Part shown: positions 57,110 through 64,000 of the stretch, one piece after another | Position numbering within the stretch: the first letter of the stretch is position 1 | How the letters are laid out: every line of letters starts with the position of its first letter | Program-made: the position numbers and the translations under genes | The notes under the pieces: generated by a model | What the model saw: only the letters and a program-made list of their open reading frames with translations | The model's database searches: none | Told to the model about the DNA's origin: nothing | NCBI RefSeq assembly: GCF_008974245.1 | Contig: NZ_BBZI01000005.1 | Location: forward strand, 62,001 to 126,000 | Reading direction: 5' to 3' | DNA: 64,000 bases | Origin: Streptomyces abyssomicinicus | GTDB taxonomy: Bacteria; Actinomycetota; Actinomycetes; Streptomycetales; Streptomycetaceae

Positions 57110-59650
57110 ATGACCCCCACGCGCGGAAGCCTCCGCATCTACCTGGGCGCCGCACCCGGCGTGGGCAAGACCTGCGCGATGCTCGACGAGGCGCACCGCC
57201 GGGTCGAGCGCGGCACGGACTGCGTGATCGCCGCCGTGGAGCCCCGTGACCGCCCCCGCACCGCGCGGCGGCTGGAAGGGCTGGAGGCGGTGGCGCGCCG
57301 GGCCGACGGGGAGGTCGACGTGCCCGCCGTGGTGCGCCGCGCGCCGGCCGTCGCCCTGGTGGACGACCTGGCGCACACCAACGCTCCCGGCGGGCGGCAC
57401 GCCAAGCGCTGGCAGGACGTGGCCGCGCTCCTCGACGCCGGGATCGAGGTGATCACCACCGTCGACATCCAGCACCTGGAGTCGCTCGGCGACCTCGTCG
57501 AGTCGATCACCGGCGTGCGGGAGCCGGAGACCGTGCCGGACGAGATGGTCCGTCGCGCCGACCAGATCGAGCTGGTCGACATGTCGCCGCCCGCGCTGCG
57601 CCGTCGCCTGGCGCACGGCAACGTGTACCCGCCGGACCGCATCGACGCCCAGGTCTCCCACTACTTCCGCCTCGGCAACCTCACCGCGCTGCGCGAACTG
57701 GCGCTGCTGTGGGTCGCCGACCGGGTCGACGAGTACCTGACGCGCTACCGCAACGAGCACCGGGTCTCCGCCGTCTGGGGGTCCCGCGAACGGATCGTGG
57801 TCGGTCTCACCGGCGGGCCGGAGGGCCGCACGCTGATGCGCCGGGCCGCCCGGCTCGCGGAGAAGGGCGCCGGCGGCGAGGTGCTGGCCGTGCACATCGC
57901 CAGCCGCGACGGCCTGCCGCCCGCCCCGCCCAGGGAACTCGCCCTCCAGCGGACCCTGGTGGAGGAACTCGGCGGCACCTTCCACCACGTCGTCGGCGAG
58001 GACGTCCCCACCGCGCTCCTGGAGTTCGCCCGCGGCGTCAACGCCACCCAGATCGTGCTGGGCGTCTCCCGCCGCAAGGCCTGGCAGTACGTCCTCGGCC
58101 CCGGTGTCAGCGCGACCGTCGCCCGCGACTCGGGGCCCGACATCGACGTCCACCTGGTCACCCACGCCGAGGCGGGCAAGGGCCGCGGCCTGCCGATGGC
58201 CCGCGGCAGCCGCCTCGGCCGGTCCCGGACGGTGGCCGGCTGGGTGACCGGCGTGGCCGGCCCGGTGCTGCTCACCCTGCTGCTCCTGGGGGTGGGCGTG
58301 GGCGGCCACATCGGCCTGGCCAACGAGATGCTGCTGTTCCTCGGCCTGACCGTCGCCGCCGCCCTGCTGGGCGGGCTGCTGCCCGCGCTGGCCTCCGCGA
58401 CGGTCGGCACCCTGCTGCTCAACTGGTTCTTCACGCCGCCCGCCGGCACCCTCAGCATCTCCGAGCCGCGCAACGTGCTCGCCCTGGTGGTGTTCGTGGC
58501 GGTCGCCGTCTCCGTCGCCTCCGCCGTCGACCTGGCGGCCCGGCGCACCCAGCAGGCCGTGCGGCTGCGCGCCGAGGCGGAGATCCTCTCCTACCTCGCG
58601 GGCAGCCTGCTGCGCGGCGGAACCGGCCTGCAGGCGCTGCTGGAGCGCGTCCGCGAGACCTTCTCCCTGGAGTCCGCGGCCCTGCTGGAACGCGATGACG
58701 GGAACGTCCGCTGGACCTGCGCGGGCAGTGTGGGACCGGGGCCGGTGGTGGCCCGGCCGGAGGACGCCGACGTGGACGTACCGGTCGGCGACCGGATGGC
58801 GCTCGCCCTGTCCGGCCGGGTGCTGCCCGCCGAGGACCGCCGGGTGCTGGCCGCGTTCGGCGCGCAGGCCGCCGTCGCCCTGGAGCACCAGCGGCTGCGG
58901 CGGGAGGCCGAACGGGCCCGGGAACTCGCCGAGGGCAACCGGATCCGCACCGCGCTGCTCGCCGCCGTCAGCCACGACCTGCGCACCCCGCTCGCCGGCA
59001 TCAAGGCGTCCGTCTCCTCGCTGCGGTCGGAGGACGTCGAGTGGTCCGAGGAGGACCAGGCGGAGCTGCTGGCCTCCATCGAGGACGGCGCCGACCGGCT
59101 GGACCAGCTGGTCGGCAACCTCCTCGACATGTCCCGGCTGCACACCGGCACCGTCACCCCCCTGATCCGGGAGGTCGACCTCGACGAGGTGGTGCCGAGG
59201 GCGCTCGGCGGGGTGCCGCAGGATCAGGCGGGGCGGGTCGTGCTGGACGTGCCGGAGTCGCTGCCGATGGTCGCCGCCGACCCGGGACTGCTGGAGCGCG
59301 TGGTCGCCAACGTCGTGGAGAACGCCGTCAAGTACAGCCCGGCCCCCGCCCCGGTGCGGGTCTCCGCCAGCGCGCTCGGCGACCGGGTGGAGCTGCGTGT
59401 GGTCGACCGCGGGCCGGGGGTTCCCGAAGCGACCAAGGAGCGGATGTTCGAGCCGTTCCAGCGGCTCGGGGACGCCCCGCGCGGCGTCGGCGTCGGTCTG
59501 GGACTGGCGGTGGCACGCGGCTTCGCCGAGTCGATGGGCGGGGCGCTGGCCGCGGAGGACACCCCCGGCGGCGGGCTGACCATGGTCCTCACCCTGCCGG
59601 CCGCCCGCCGGGAGGCGGCCGGGGACGCGCCCGCGCGGGAGCGCGCGTAG
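57110..59650 (+). CDS. kdpD: KdpD osmosensitive K+ sensor histidine kinase
   Basis: The product is 846 residues. The N-terminal KdpD domain has Walker A GAAPGVGKT (13-21) and ALVDDLAHTNAPG; a universal-stress-protein domain follows (~225-345), four helices (~375-475, DUF4118), a GAF domain (~500-600), HisKA with phospho-His622 in AAVSHDLRTPL, and an HATPase (VVENAVKYSP, DRGPGVPE, GVGLGLAVARGF). It phosphorylates KdpE when K+ is low. The ATG at 57110 follows GAGGT. No kdpFABC genes adjoin it in this window. Confidence 0.96.
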   Translation: MTPTRGSLRIYLGAAPGVGKTCAMLDEAHRRVERGTDCVIAAVEPRDRPRTARRLEGLEAVARRADGEVDVPAVVRRAPAVALVDDLAHTNAPGGRHAKRWQDVAALLDAGIEVITTVDIQHLESLGDLVESITGVREPETVPDEMVRRADQIELVDMSPPALRRRLAHGNVYPPDRIDAQVSHYFRLGNLTALRELALLWVADRVDEYLTRYRNEHRVSAVWGSRERIVVGLTGGPEGRTLMRRAARLAEKGAGGEVLAVHIASRDGLPPAPPRELALQRTLVEELGGTFHHVVGEDVPTALLEFARGVNATQIVLGVSRRKAWQYVLGPGVSATVARDSGPDIDVHLVTHAEAGKGRGLPMARGSRLGRSRTVAGWVTGVAGPVLLTLLLLGVGVGGHIGLANEMLLFLGLTVAAALLGGLLPALASATVGTLLLNWFFTPPAGTLSISEPRNVLALVVFVAVAVSVASAVDLAARRTQQAVRLRAEAEILSYLAGSLLRGGTGLQALLERVRETFSLESAALLERDDGNVRWTCAGSVGPGPVVARPEDADVDVPVGDRMALALSGRVLPAEDRRVLAAFGAQAAVALEHQRLRREAERARELAEGNRIRTALLAAVSHDLRTPLAGIKASVSSLRSEDVEWSEEDQAELLASIEDGADRLDQLVGNLLDMSRLHTGTVTPLIREVDLDEVVPRALGGVPQDQAGRVVLDVPESLPMVAADPGLLERVVANVVENAVKYSPAPAPVRVSASALGDRVELRVVDRGPGVPEATKERMFEPFQRLGDAPRGVGVGLGLAVARGFAESMGGALAAEDTPGGGLTMVLTLPAARREAAGDAPARERA

Positions 59651-59715
59651 TCTCCCCGGGGAACCGGTGTGCGACACCGGGACGACAGCGGAACGAGACA
59701 GAGAGGCGAACCGCC

Positions 59716-60444
59716 ATGCCGCGCAGCACGGGGGATGCGGCCCGCAGACCGGGGCCGACCCGGGTCCTGGTGGTCGACGACGAACCGCAGATGGCGCGGG
59801 CGCTCGTGATCAACCTCAAGGCGCGTCACTACGCGGTGGACGTGGCCGCGGACGGCGGGCAGGCGCTGCGGCTGGCCGTCGAGCGGCACCCGGACGTGGT
59901 GCTGCTCGACCTCGGGCTGCCCGACATGGACGGCGTCGAGGTGATCCGCGGGCTGCGCGGGTGGACCCGGGTGCCGGTGATCGTGCTGTCCGCGCGCCAC
60001 AGCAGCGACGAGAAGGTGTCGGCGCTGGACGCCGGCGCCGACGACTACGTCACCAAGCCGTTCGGCATGGACGAGCTGATGGCGCGGGTCCGGGCCGCCG
60101 TGCGCCGGGCGGAACCGGAGGCGGCCGCCGGTTCCGGCGAGGAGGGCGTCGTGGAGACCGCGGGATTCACCGTCGACCTGATGGCCAAGAAGGTCAGCCG
60201 GGACGGGCAGGACGTGCGGCTCACCCCGACCGAGTGGCACCTGCTGGAGATCCTGATCAGCAACCCGGGCCGTCTGGTCAGCCAGAAGCAGCTGCTCCAG
60301 GAGGTGTGGGGGCCGACGTACACCCGGGAGACCAACTACCTGCGCGTCTACATGGCCCAGCTGCGCCGCAAGCTGGAGGCCGACCCGTCGCACCCGCGGC
60401 ACTTCATCACGGAGCCGGGGATGGGATACCGCTTCGAGTTCTGA
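59716..60444 (+). CDS. kdpE: KdpE response regulator (OmpR type)
   Basis: The product is 242 residues. The receiver domain has VLVVDDEPQ, phosphoacceptor Asp65 (LLDLGLPDMDG), the Ser/Thr switch in IVLSARH, and K in VTKPFG. A winged-helix DNA-binding domain (~145-240) has the LTPTEWHLLEILISNPGRLVSQKQLLQEVW and TNYLRVYMAQLRRKLE signatures. It lies 65 bp after kdpD in the same transcription unit and normally activates kdpFABC. Confidence 0.95.
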   Translation: MPRSTGDAARRPGPTRVLVVDDEPQMARALVINLKARHYAVDVAADGGQALRLAVERHPDVVLLDLGLPDMDGVEVIRGLRGWTRVPVIVLSARHSSDEKVSALDAGADDYVTKPFGMDELMARVRAAVRRAEPEAAAGSGEEGVVETAGFTVDLMAKKVSRDGQDVRLTPTEWHLLEILISNPGRLVSQKQLLQEVWGPTYTRETNYLRVYMAQLRRKLEADPSHPRHFITEPGMGYRFEF

Positions 60445-60486
60445 GGCGCCCGGCGGCCCCGTTCGGCCCGCGCCGGCGGGCCCGTT

Positions 60487-60497
60487 TGGTCCGACCT
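60487..60497. promoter_or_regulatory. Operator candidate upstream of the lactate regulator
   Basis: TGGTCCGACCT differs by one base from the palindrome found before lutA and resembles FadR-family operators (TGGTNNGACCA). A second palindrome, GGTCCGGACC (60519-60528), lies 21 bp downstream. Both precede the regulator start at 60615, which suggests autoregulation. Confidence 0.6.
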
Positions 60498-60580
60498 TTT
60501 TGTTTCTGTGACATATTGGGTCCGGACCGGCGGAGCACGCCCGGTCCGGGCTCAGGATCTCGGCACGGCCGAGCCCGGCC

Positions 60581-60604
60581 CAGTCAGCCAGTCAGCCAGT
60601 CAGG
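60581..60604. repeat. Three-unit octamer repeat in the regulator leader
   Basis: CAGTCAGC, CAGTCAGC, CAGTCAGG (24 bp) run directly into the GGGAG ribosome site at 60603-60607. Confidence 0.8.
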
Positions 60605-60614
60605 GAGTCGCGAC

Positions 60615-61355
60615 ATGTCGGTCGAGTGGCAGCCGGTGCGGCAGGCCCGTACGCACGAACTGGTGCTGCAGAGCATCGAGGAGCGGGTGTTCGCCGGGGA
60701 CCTGAAGGCCGGTGACCGGCTGCCGCCCGAGCGGGAACTGGCGCCCGTCATGGGGGTCAGCCGGTCGGCGCTGCGCGAGGCGCTGCGGGTGCTGGAGACC
60801 ATTGGGGTGCTGGTGGCGCAGCAGGGCAGGGGGCCCGACGCGGGCGCGCGGATCGTGCGCAACCCGGACGACGCGCTGGGCCGGCTGCTGCGACTGCACT
60901 TCGCCCTGGGCAGCTACAGCCTGGAGGACGTCCTGGAGGCGCGGGTGACGCTGGAACGGTCCAGCTTCCAGGCCTCCGCGGGGCACGCCACGGCGGAGGA
61001 CCTCGCCGAGGCGGAGGACCTGCTCGCCCGGATGGGCGACCCGGCGCTGGGCGTCGCCGACTTCAACGAGCTGGACACCCGCTTCCACGTGCTGTTCGCC
61101 CGCAGCTCCGGGAACCGGCTGACGTCCACCCTGACCTCGGCCGTGCGGGAGTCGGTGCGCCCGCTGATCCTCAGGGCCCTGGAGTCGGCCGACGACTGGC
61201 CCGCCACGGCGGCGGGGCTCAACGCCGAGCACGCCGAACTGCTGCGCCTGGTGCGGACCGGCGACGGGGCGGGCGCCGCCGACCTTGTCGAGCGGCACAT
61301 CCGCGGTTTCCACGGCACGCTCGTCGACGAGAAGCAGCGGCGCGACGACGCCTGA
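60615..61355 (+). CDS. FadR/GntR-family regulator of L-lactate use (LldR-like)
   Basis: The product is 246 residues. A winged helix (~15-80, RLPPERELAPVMGVSRSALREALRVLETIG) is followed by an FCD effector domain (~95-235) whose metal-ligand histidines are visible in DTRFHVLF, AEHAELL and VERHIRGF. The FCD domain binds a carboxylate, which fits lactate given the neighbouring lactate permease and lutA. The ATG at 60615 follows GGGAG. Converges with lldP. Confidence 0.9.
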   Translation: MSVEWQPVRQARTHELVLQSIEERVFAGDLKAGDRLPPERELAPVMGVSRSALREALRVLETIGVLVAQQGRGPDAGARIVRNPDDALGRLLRLHFALGSYSLEDVLEARVTLERSSFQASAGHATAEDLAEAEDLLARMGDPALGVADFNELDTRFHVLFARSSGNRLTSTLTSAVRESVRPLILRALESADDWPATAAGLNAEHAELLRLVRTGDGAGAADLVERHIRGFHGTLVDEKQRRDDA

Positions 61356-61396
61356 CGGGCGGGCGGGGGCGGTGCGCCGCCCCCGGCCGCGGCGGA

Positions 61397-63073
61397 TCAG
61401 GGCAGCATCCAGGCCAGGACGGGCAGGGACTGGAGGAGCACCAGTACGCACAGCACGGCGAGCATCGCCAGGCTGTACCCGGCGACCTTGCGCAGCAGGA
61501 TCCGCTCCGACCCCGGCATGGCCACCGCGGTGGCGGCGATGGTCAGGTTCTGCGGGCTGACCAGCTTGCCGACCACGCCGCCCGAGGTGTTGGCCGCCAC
61601 CAGCAGCGTCGGGTCGATGCCCGCGGTCTTCCCCGCGGTCTGCTGGAGCGTGGCGAACAGGGCGTTGGCGGATGTGTCGGAGCCGGTGACGGCGGTGCCG
61701 AGCCAGCCCAGGATCGGTGAGAGCAGGGCGAAGACGCTGCCCACGGCGGCCAGCCAGGTGCCGATGGCCACCGTCTGGCCGGACTGGTTCATGACGTAGC
61801 TGAGCGCCAGCACGGTGGCCACGGTGGCGATGGCGGCCCTCATGTTCCGTACCGTGCGCACCGCGGCGGCCAGGCCGGTGCGGGCGGTCATCGGGAACCT
61901 GTCCCGGTCCGCGGCGCGGCTGTAGACCAGGACGACCAGCAGGCCCGTGACGATCAGCAGGGTGCCGGGGTTGCCGAGGACGTCCAGCTTGTAGAGGGCG
62001 CTGCCGGCGGGCGTGCCGTCGGCGGAGACCAGTTCCCCGTACAGGCCGGGCCAGGCGAACTCGAGGCCGAACCCGCCGAGCAGCGCCGGTACGTCCAGCG
62101 GACCGATCCGCAGCTTGGCGAGCGCGAAGACGGCGATGACCAGCACGTACGGCAGCACGGCCAGGGTGACGCGGCGGGTGGTGAGGGGTTCGGCCTCGAC
62201 CTGTGAACGCTGGTCCTCGGGGGTGGCGGGCTTCCAGAACCGCAGCATCAGCACGGCGGCGGCGAAGCCGGCCAGGGCGGAGACCACGTCGGTGAGCTCG
62301 TAGGCGAAGTGTGCGGAGCACCAGTACTGGGCGAGGGCGAAGACGGCACCGGTGACCAGGGCGATCGGCCACAGCTGCCGGACCCCGCGGAGGCCGTCGA
62401 CGAGGAATAGCAGCAGGGTGGGCACCGCCAGAGCCAGCAGCGGCGTCTGGCGTCCGACCACCGCGGCGATCTCCTCGGGGGGGATGCCGGTCAGGTTGCC
62501 GGCGGTGGTGATCGGGATGGCCATGGCGCCGAAGGCCACCGGCGCGGTGTTTGCGACCAGGACGGTCACCGCGGCCCTCAGCGGGGGCAGGCCGATCGCC
62601 ATCAGCATGGCGGCGGTGATGGCGACCGGGGCGCCGAACCCGGCCAGCGCCTCCAGCAGGCCGCCGAAGCAGAAGGCGATCAGCATCGCCTGGACCCGCA
62701 GGTCTCCGCGGCCGACCGCGCTGAACGAGCGGCGCAGGTCGTCGAACCGGCCGCTCGCCACCGTGAGCTCGTAGAACCAGATGGCCGCGACGACGATCAG
62801 CATCACCGGGAACAGGCCGAAGACCAGGCCCTGTCCGGCCGAGAGCACGCCGAGCCCCACGGGCATGCCGTAGCCGAGAACGGCCACCAGCAGTGCGACC
62901 ACCAGGGCGCCCAGAGCGGACAGCAGGGCCGAAAGGCGGACCGCCATCAGCAACACGAAGAAGGCGGCCAGGGGCAGCAGTCCCAGCAGGGCGGTGGCCG
63001 CCAGGCTGTCCGCGACGGCTGTCACGTCCGGGGTGTAGGCCGCCAGCGCGACGGACGGTGGCGCGATGCTCAC
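61397..63073 (-). CDS. lldP: L-lactate permease
   Basis: The product is 558 residues with about 13 helices. The LctP family core is clear: GLLEALAGFGAPVAITAAMLMAIGLPPLRAAVTVLVANTAPVAFGAM near residue 150 and SGGVVGKLVSPQNLTIAATAVAMPGSERILLRK near the C-terminus. It imports L-lactate (and glycolate) with protons. The GTG at 63073 follows GAGGAG; an upstream GTG at 63088 is less likely. It is divergent from lutA and shares its operator region. Confidence 0.95.
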   Translation of the reverse strand: MSIAPPSVALAAYTPDVTAVADSLAATALLGLLPLAAFFVLLMAVRLSALLSALGALVVALLVAVLGYGMPVGLGVLSAGQGLVFGLFPVMLIVVAAIWFYELTVASGRFDDLRRSFSAVGRGDLRVQAMLIAFCFGGLLEALAGFGAPVAITAAMLMAIGLPPLRAAVTVLVANTAPVAFGAMAIPITTAGNLTGIPPEEIAAVVGRQTPLLALAVPTLLLFLVDGLRGVRQLWPIALVTGAVFALAQYWCSAHFAYELTDVVSALAGFAAAVLMLRFWKPATPEDQRSQVEAEPLTTRRVTLAVLPYVLVIAVFALAKLRIGPLDVPALLGGFGLEFAWPGLYGELVSADGTPAGSALYKLDVLGNPGTLLIVTGLLVVLVYSRAADRDRFPMTARTGLAAAVRTVRNMRAAIATVATVLALSYVMNQSGQTVAIGTWLAAVGSVFALLSPILGWLGTAVTGSDTSANALFATLQQTAGKTAGIDPTLLVAANTSGGVVGKLVSPQNLTIAATAVAMPGSERILLRKVAGYSLAMLAVLCVLVLLQSLPVLAWMLP

Positions 63074-63158
63074 GTGCGTGCTCCTCACAGGTACGCGAAA
63101 CGCCGTCGGGCCGGGTCGCGCCGACGGCGGGCATCAGTACGTCATTGAAAAAGTCACA

Positions 63159-63164
63159 TGTCAA
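63159..63164 (-). promoter_or_regulatory. Candidate -35 (TTGACA) of the lldP promoter
   Basis: On the minus strand TTGACA reads 63164-63159, a perfect -35 match. A TACTGA-like -10 follows after 19 nt. Confidence 0.45.
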
Positions 63165-63166
63165 TA

Positions 63167-63177
63167 AGGTCGGACCA
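63167..63177. promoter_or_regulatory. Lactate-regulator operator candidate 1 (lldP side)
   Basis: AGGTCGGACCA, one base from the perfect palindrome TGGTCGGACCA, lies just upstream of the lldP -35. Confidence 0.65.
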
Positions 63178-63206
63178 CTTTACTTCACCGGACCCTGGTC
63201 CTAATG

Positions 63207-63217
63207 TGGTCGGACCA
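63207..63217. promoter_or_regulatory. Lactate-regulator operator candidate 2 (lutA side)
   Basis: TGGTCGGACCA is a perfect 11-bp palindrome ending 16 bp before the lutA ATG, where it would block transcription or its start. Confidence 0.7.
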
Positions 63218-63233
63218 TACGACGGGAGGTTCC

Positions 63234-64000
63234 ATGCGGATCGGACTCTTCGCCACCTGTCTGGGGGACACGCTCTTCCCCGACGCGGTGAAGGCCACCG
63301 CCGTGCTGCTCACCCGGCTGGGCCACGACGTGGTCTTCCCGCCGGGCCAGACCTGCTGCGGCCAGATGCACGTCAACACCGGCTACCAGCGTGAGCCGGT
63401 GCCCCTGGTGCGGAACTTCGCCGACCAGTTCGGCGACCCGTCGCTGGACGCGGTGGTGATGCCCTCCGGCTCCTGCGCGGGCTCGGTCCGCCACCAGCAC
63501 GAGATCGTCGCCGACCGCTACGGGGACGAGGCCCTGCGGGCCGGCGTCGCGGCCGTCAAGGCGAAGACCTACGAGCTCTCCGAGCTGCTGGTCGACGTCC
63601 TCGGCGTCACGGACGTCGGCGCCTGGTTCCCGCACCGCGTGACCTACCACCCGACCTGCCACTCGCTGCGGATGCTCCGGGTGGGGGACAAGCCGCTGCG
63701 GCTGCTGCGGGCCGTGGACGGGATCGACCTCGTCGAACTGCCCCAGGCCGACGCCTGCTGCGGCTTCGGCGGCACCTTCGCGCTCAAGAACGCGGGCACC
63801 TCCGCGGCCATGCTCCAGGACAAGACGGACCACGTGCGCTCCACCGGCGCGGACGTCTGCACGGCCGGCGACTCGTCCTGCCTGATGCACATCGGCGGCG
63901 GTCTCTCCCGGATCAAGGCGGGCACCCGAACCCTGCACCTGGCGCAGATCCTCGCCGCCACGCGCACCGCCCCGCTCCCGCTCCCGCAGCCGGAGGCCGC
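63234..64000 (+). CDS. lutA: L-lactate dehydrogenase complex protein LutA (3' end outside window)
   Basis: At least 255 residues are visible and the frame runs off the window. It is an iron-sulfur oxidoreductase with two CCG domains: Cys-Cys-Gly at 41-43 (GQTCCGQ) and at 175-177 (ACCGFGG), plus VMPSGSCAGSVR and YHPTCHS ligands. LutABC oxidises L-lactate to pyruvate. The ATG at 63234 follows GGGAGG. lutB and lutC are expected just beyond the window. Confidence 0.94.
   Translation, partial: MRIGLFATCLGDTLFPDAVKATAVLLTRLGHDVVFPPGQTCCGQMHVNTGYQREPVPLVRNFADQFGDPSLDAVVMPSGSCAGSVRHQHEIVADRYGDEALRAGVAAVKAKTYELSELLVDVLGVTDVGAWFPHRVTYHPTCHSLRMLRVGDKPLRLLRAVDGIDLVELPQADACCGFGGTFALKNAGTSAAMLQDKTDHVRSTGADVCTAGDSSCLMHIGGGLSRIKAGTRTLHLAQILAATRTAPLPLPQPEA

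Noticed and set aside
56378..59677. 1,099-codon open frame antisense to kdpD and the SDR
   Set aside because: Its protein is Gly/Arg/Gln/His-rich with no recognisable domain; the opposite strand encodes a complete KdpD. A GC-rich shadow.
1..64000. tRNA, rRNA, transposase or prophage genes
   Set aside because: None recognised on either strand; every large interval is accounted for by metabolic, transport or regulatory genes.

Overview
The window is high-GC actinobacterial chromosome, almost certainly Streptomyces. The signs are GC-rich third positions throughout, many GTG and TTG starts behind GGAGG-type ribosome sites, 4-bp ATGA/GTGA overlaps, and actinomycete families such as DUF4383, DUF7144, DUF6297, DUF2087 and Methyltransf_19. 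There are also DmdR/IdeR-type iron boxes and several SpoIIE-type phosphatases. I see no rRNA, tRNA, CRISPR array, prophage or insertion sequence, so this looks like ordinary core/accessory chromosome rather than an island.

Layout. 1-8.3 kb is a signalling block: the end of a hybrid histidine kinase, an ANTAR-GAF-PAS-SpoIIE phosphatase, an orphan cytochrome-oxidase-subunit-I tail coupled to a small partner gene, a pentapeptide-repeat protein, and a second SpoIIE phosphatase translationally coupled to a stand-alone CarH-like cobalamin domain. 8.5-15.3 kb holds a CYP152-type P450 peroxygenase, a DUF4383 membrane protein, a DEAD-box RNA helicase, a cold-shock protein with a terminator-like leader hairpin, and a two-gene ABC exporter. 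15.4-23.7 kb is an oligopeptide ABC importer operon with an S9 peptidase inside it and an XRE-cupin regulator at its end. 24-35 kb carries an M23 peptidase, small enzymes, a PhoD phosphatase, a TetR/MFS efflux pair, an SDR and two zinc alcohol dehydrogenases around a second TetR regulator.

35-38.6 kb has two secreted or surface proteins, a YncE-like propeller and an Ig-like repeat protein, each behind its own iron box. 38.7-46.8 kb holds small membrane proteins, a PfkB kinase and a complete Mrp cation/proton antiporter operon (A/B fused, then C to G), in which every junction is a 4-bp overlap. 47-56.6 kb is a mixed run: VOC protein, SDRs, SMI1/KNR4 protein, PucR regulator, MHS transporter, metallo-beta-lactamase-fold hydrolase, DUF2087 regulator and a methyltransferase. 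57-60.4 kb encodes KdpD and KdpE without kdpFABC beside them. 60.6-64 kb is an L-lactate module: FadR-type regulator, lactate permease and the start of lutA, with shared TGGTCNGACCA-like palindromes in front of all three transcription units.

The observations most worth a second look are the CarH-like photosensor domain coupled to a SpoIIE phosphatase, the attenuator-like leader of the cold-shock gene, the COX1-tail gene pair with an apparent frameshift, the two iron-boxed surface genes, the OleT-like P450 with a distal histidine, and repeated six-unit heptamer/nonamer arrays next to stop codons.
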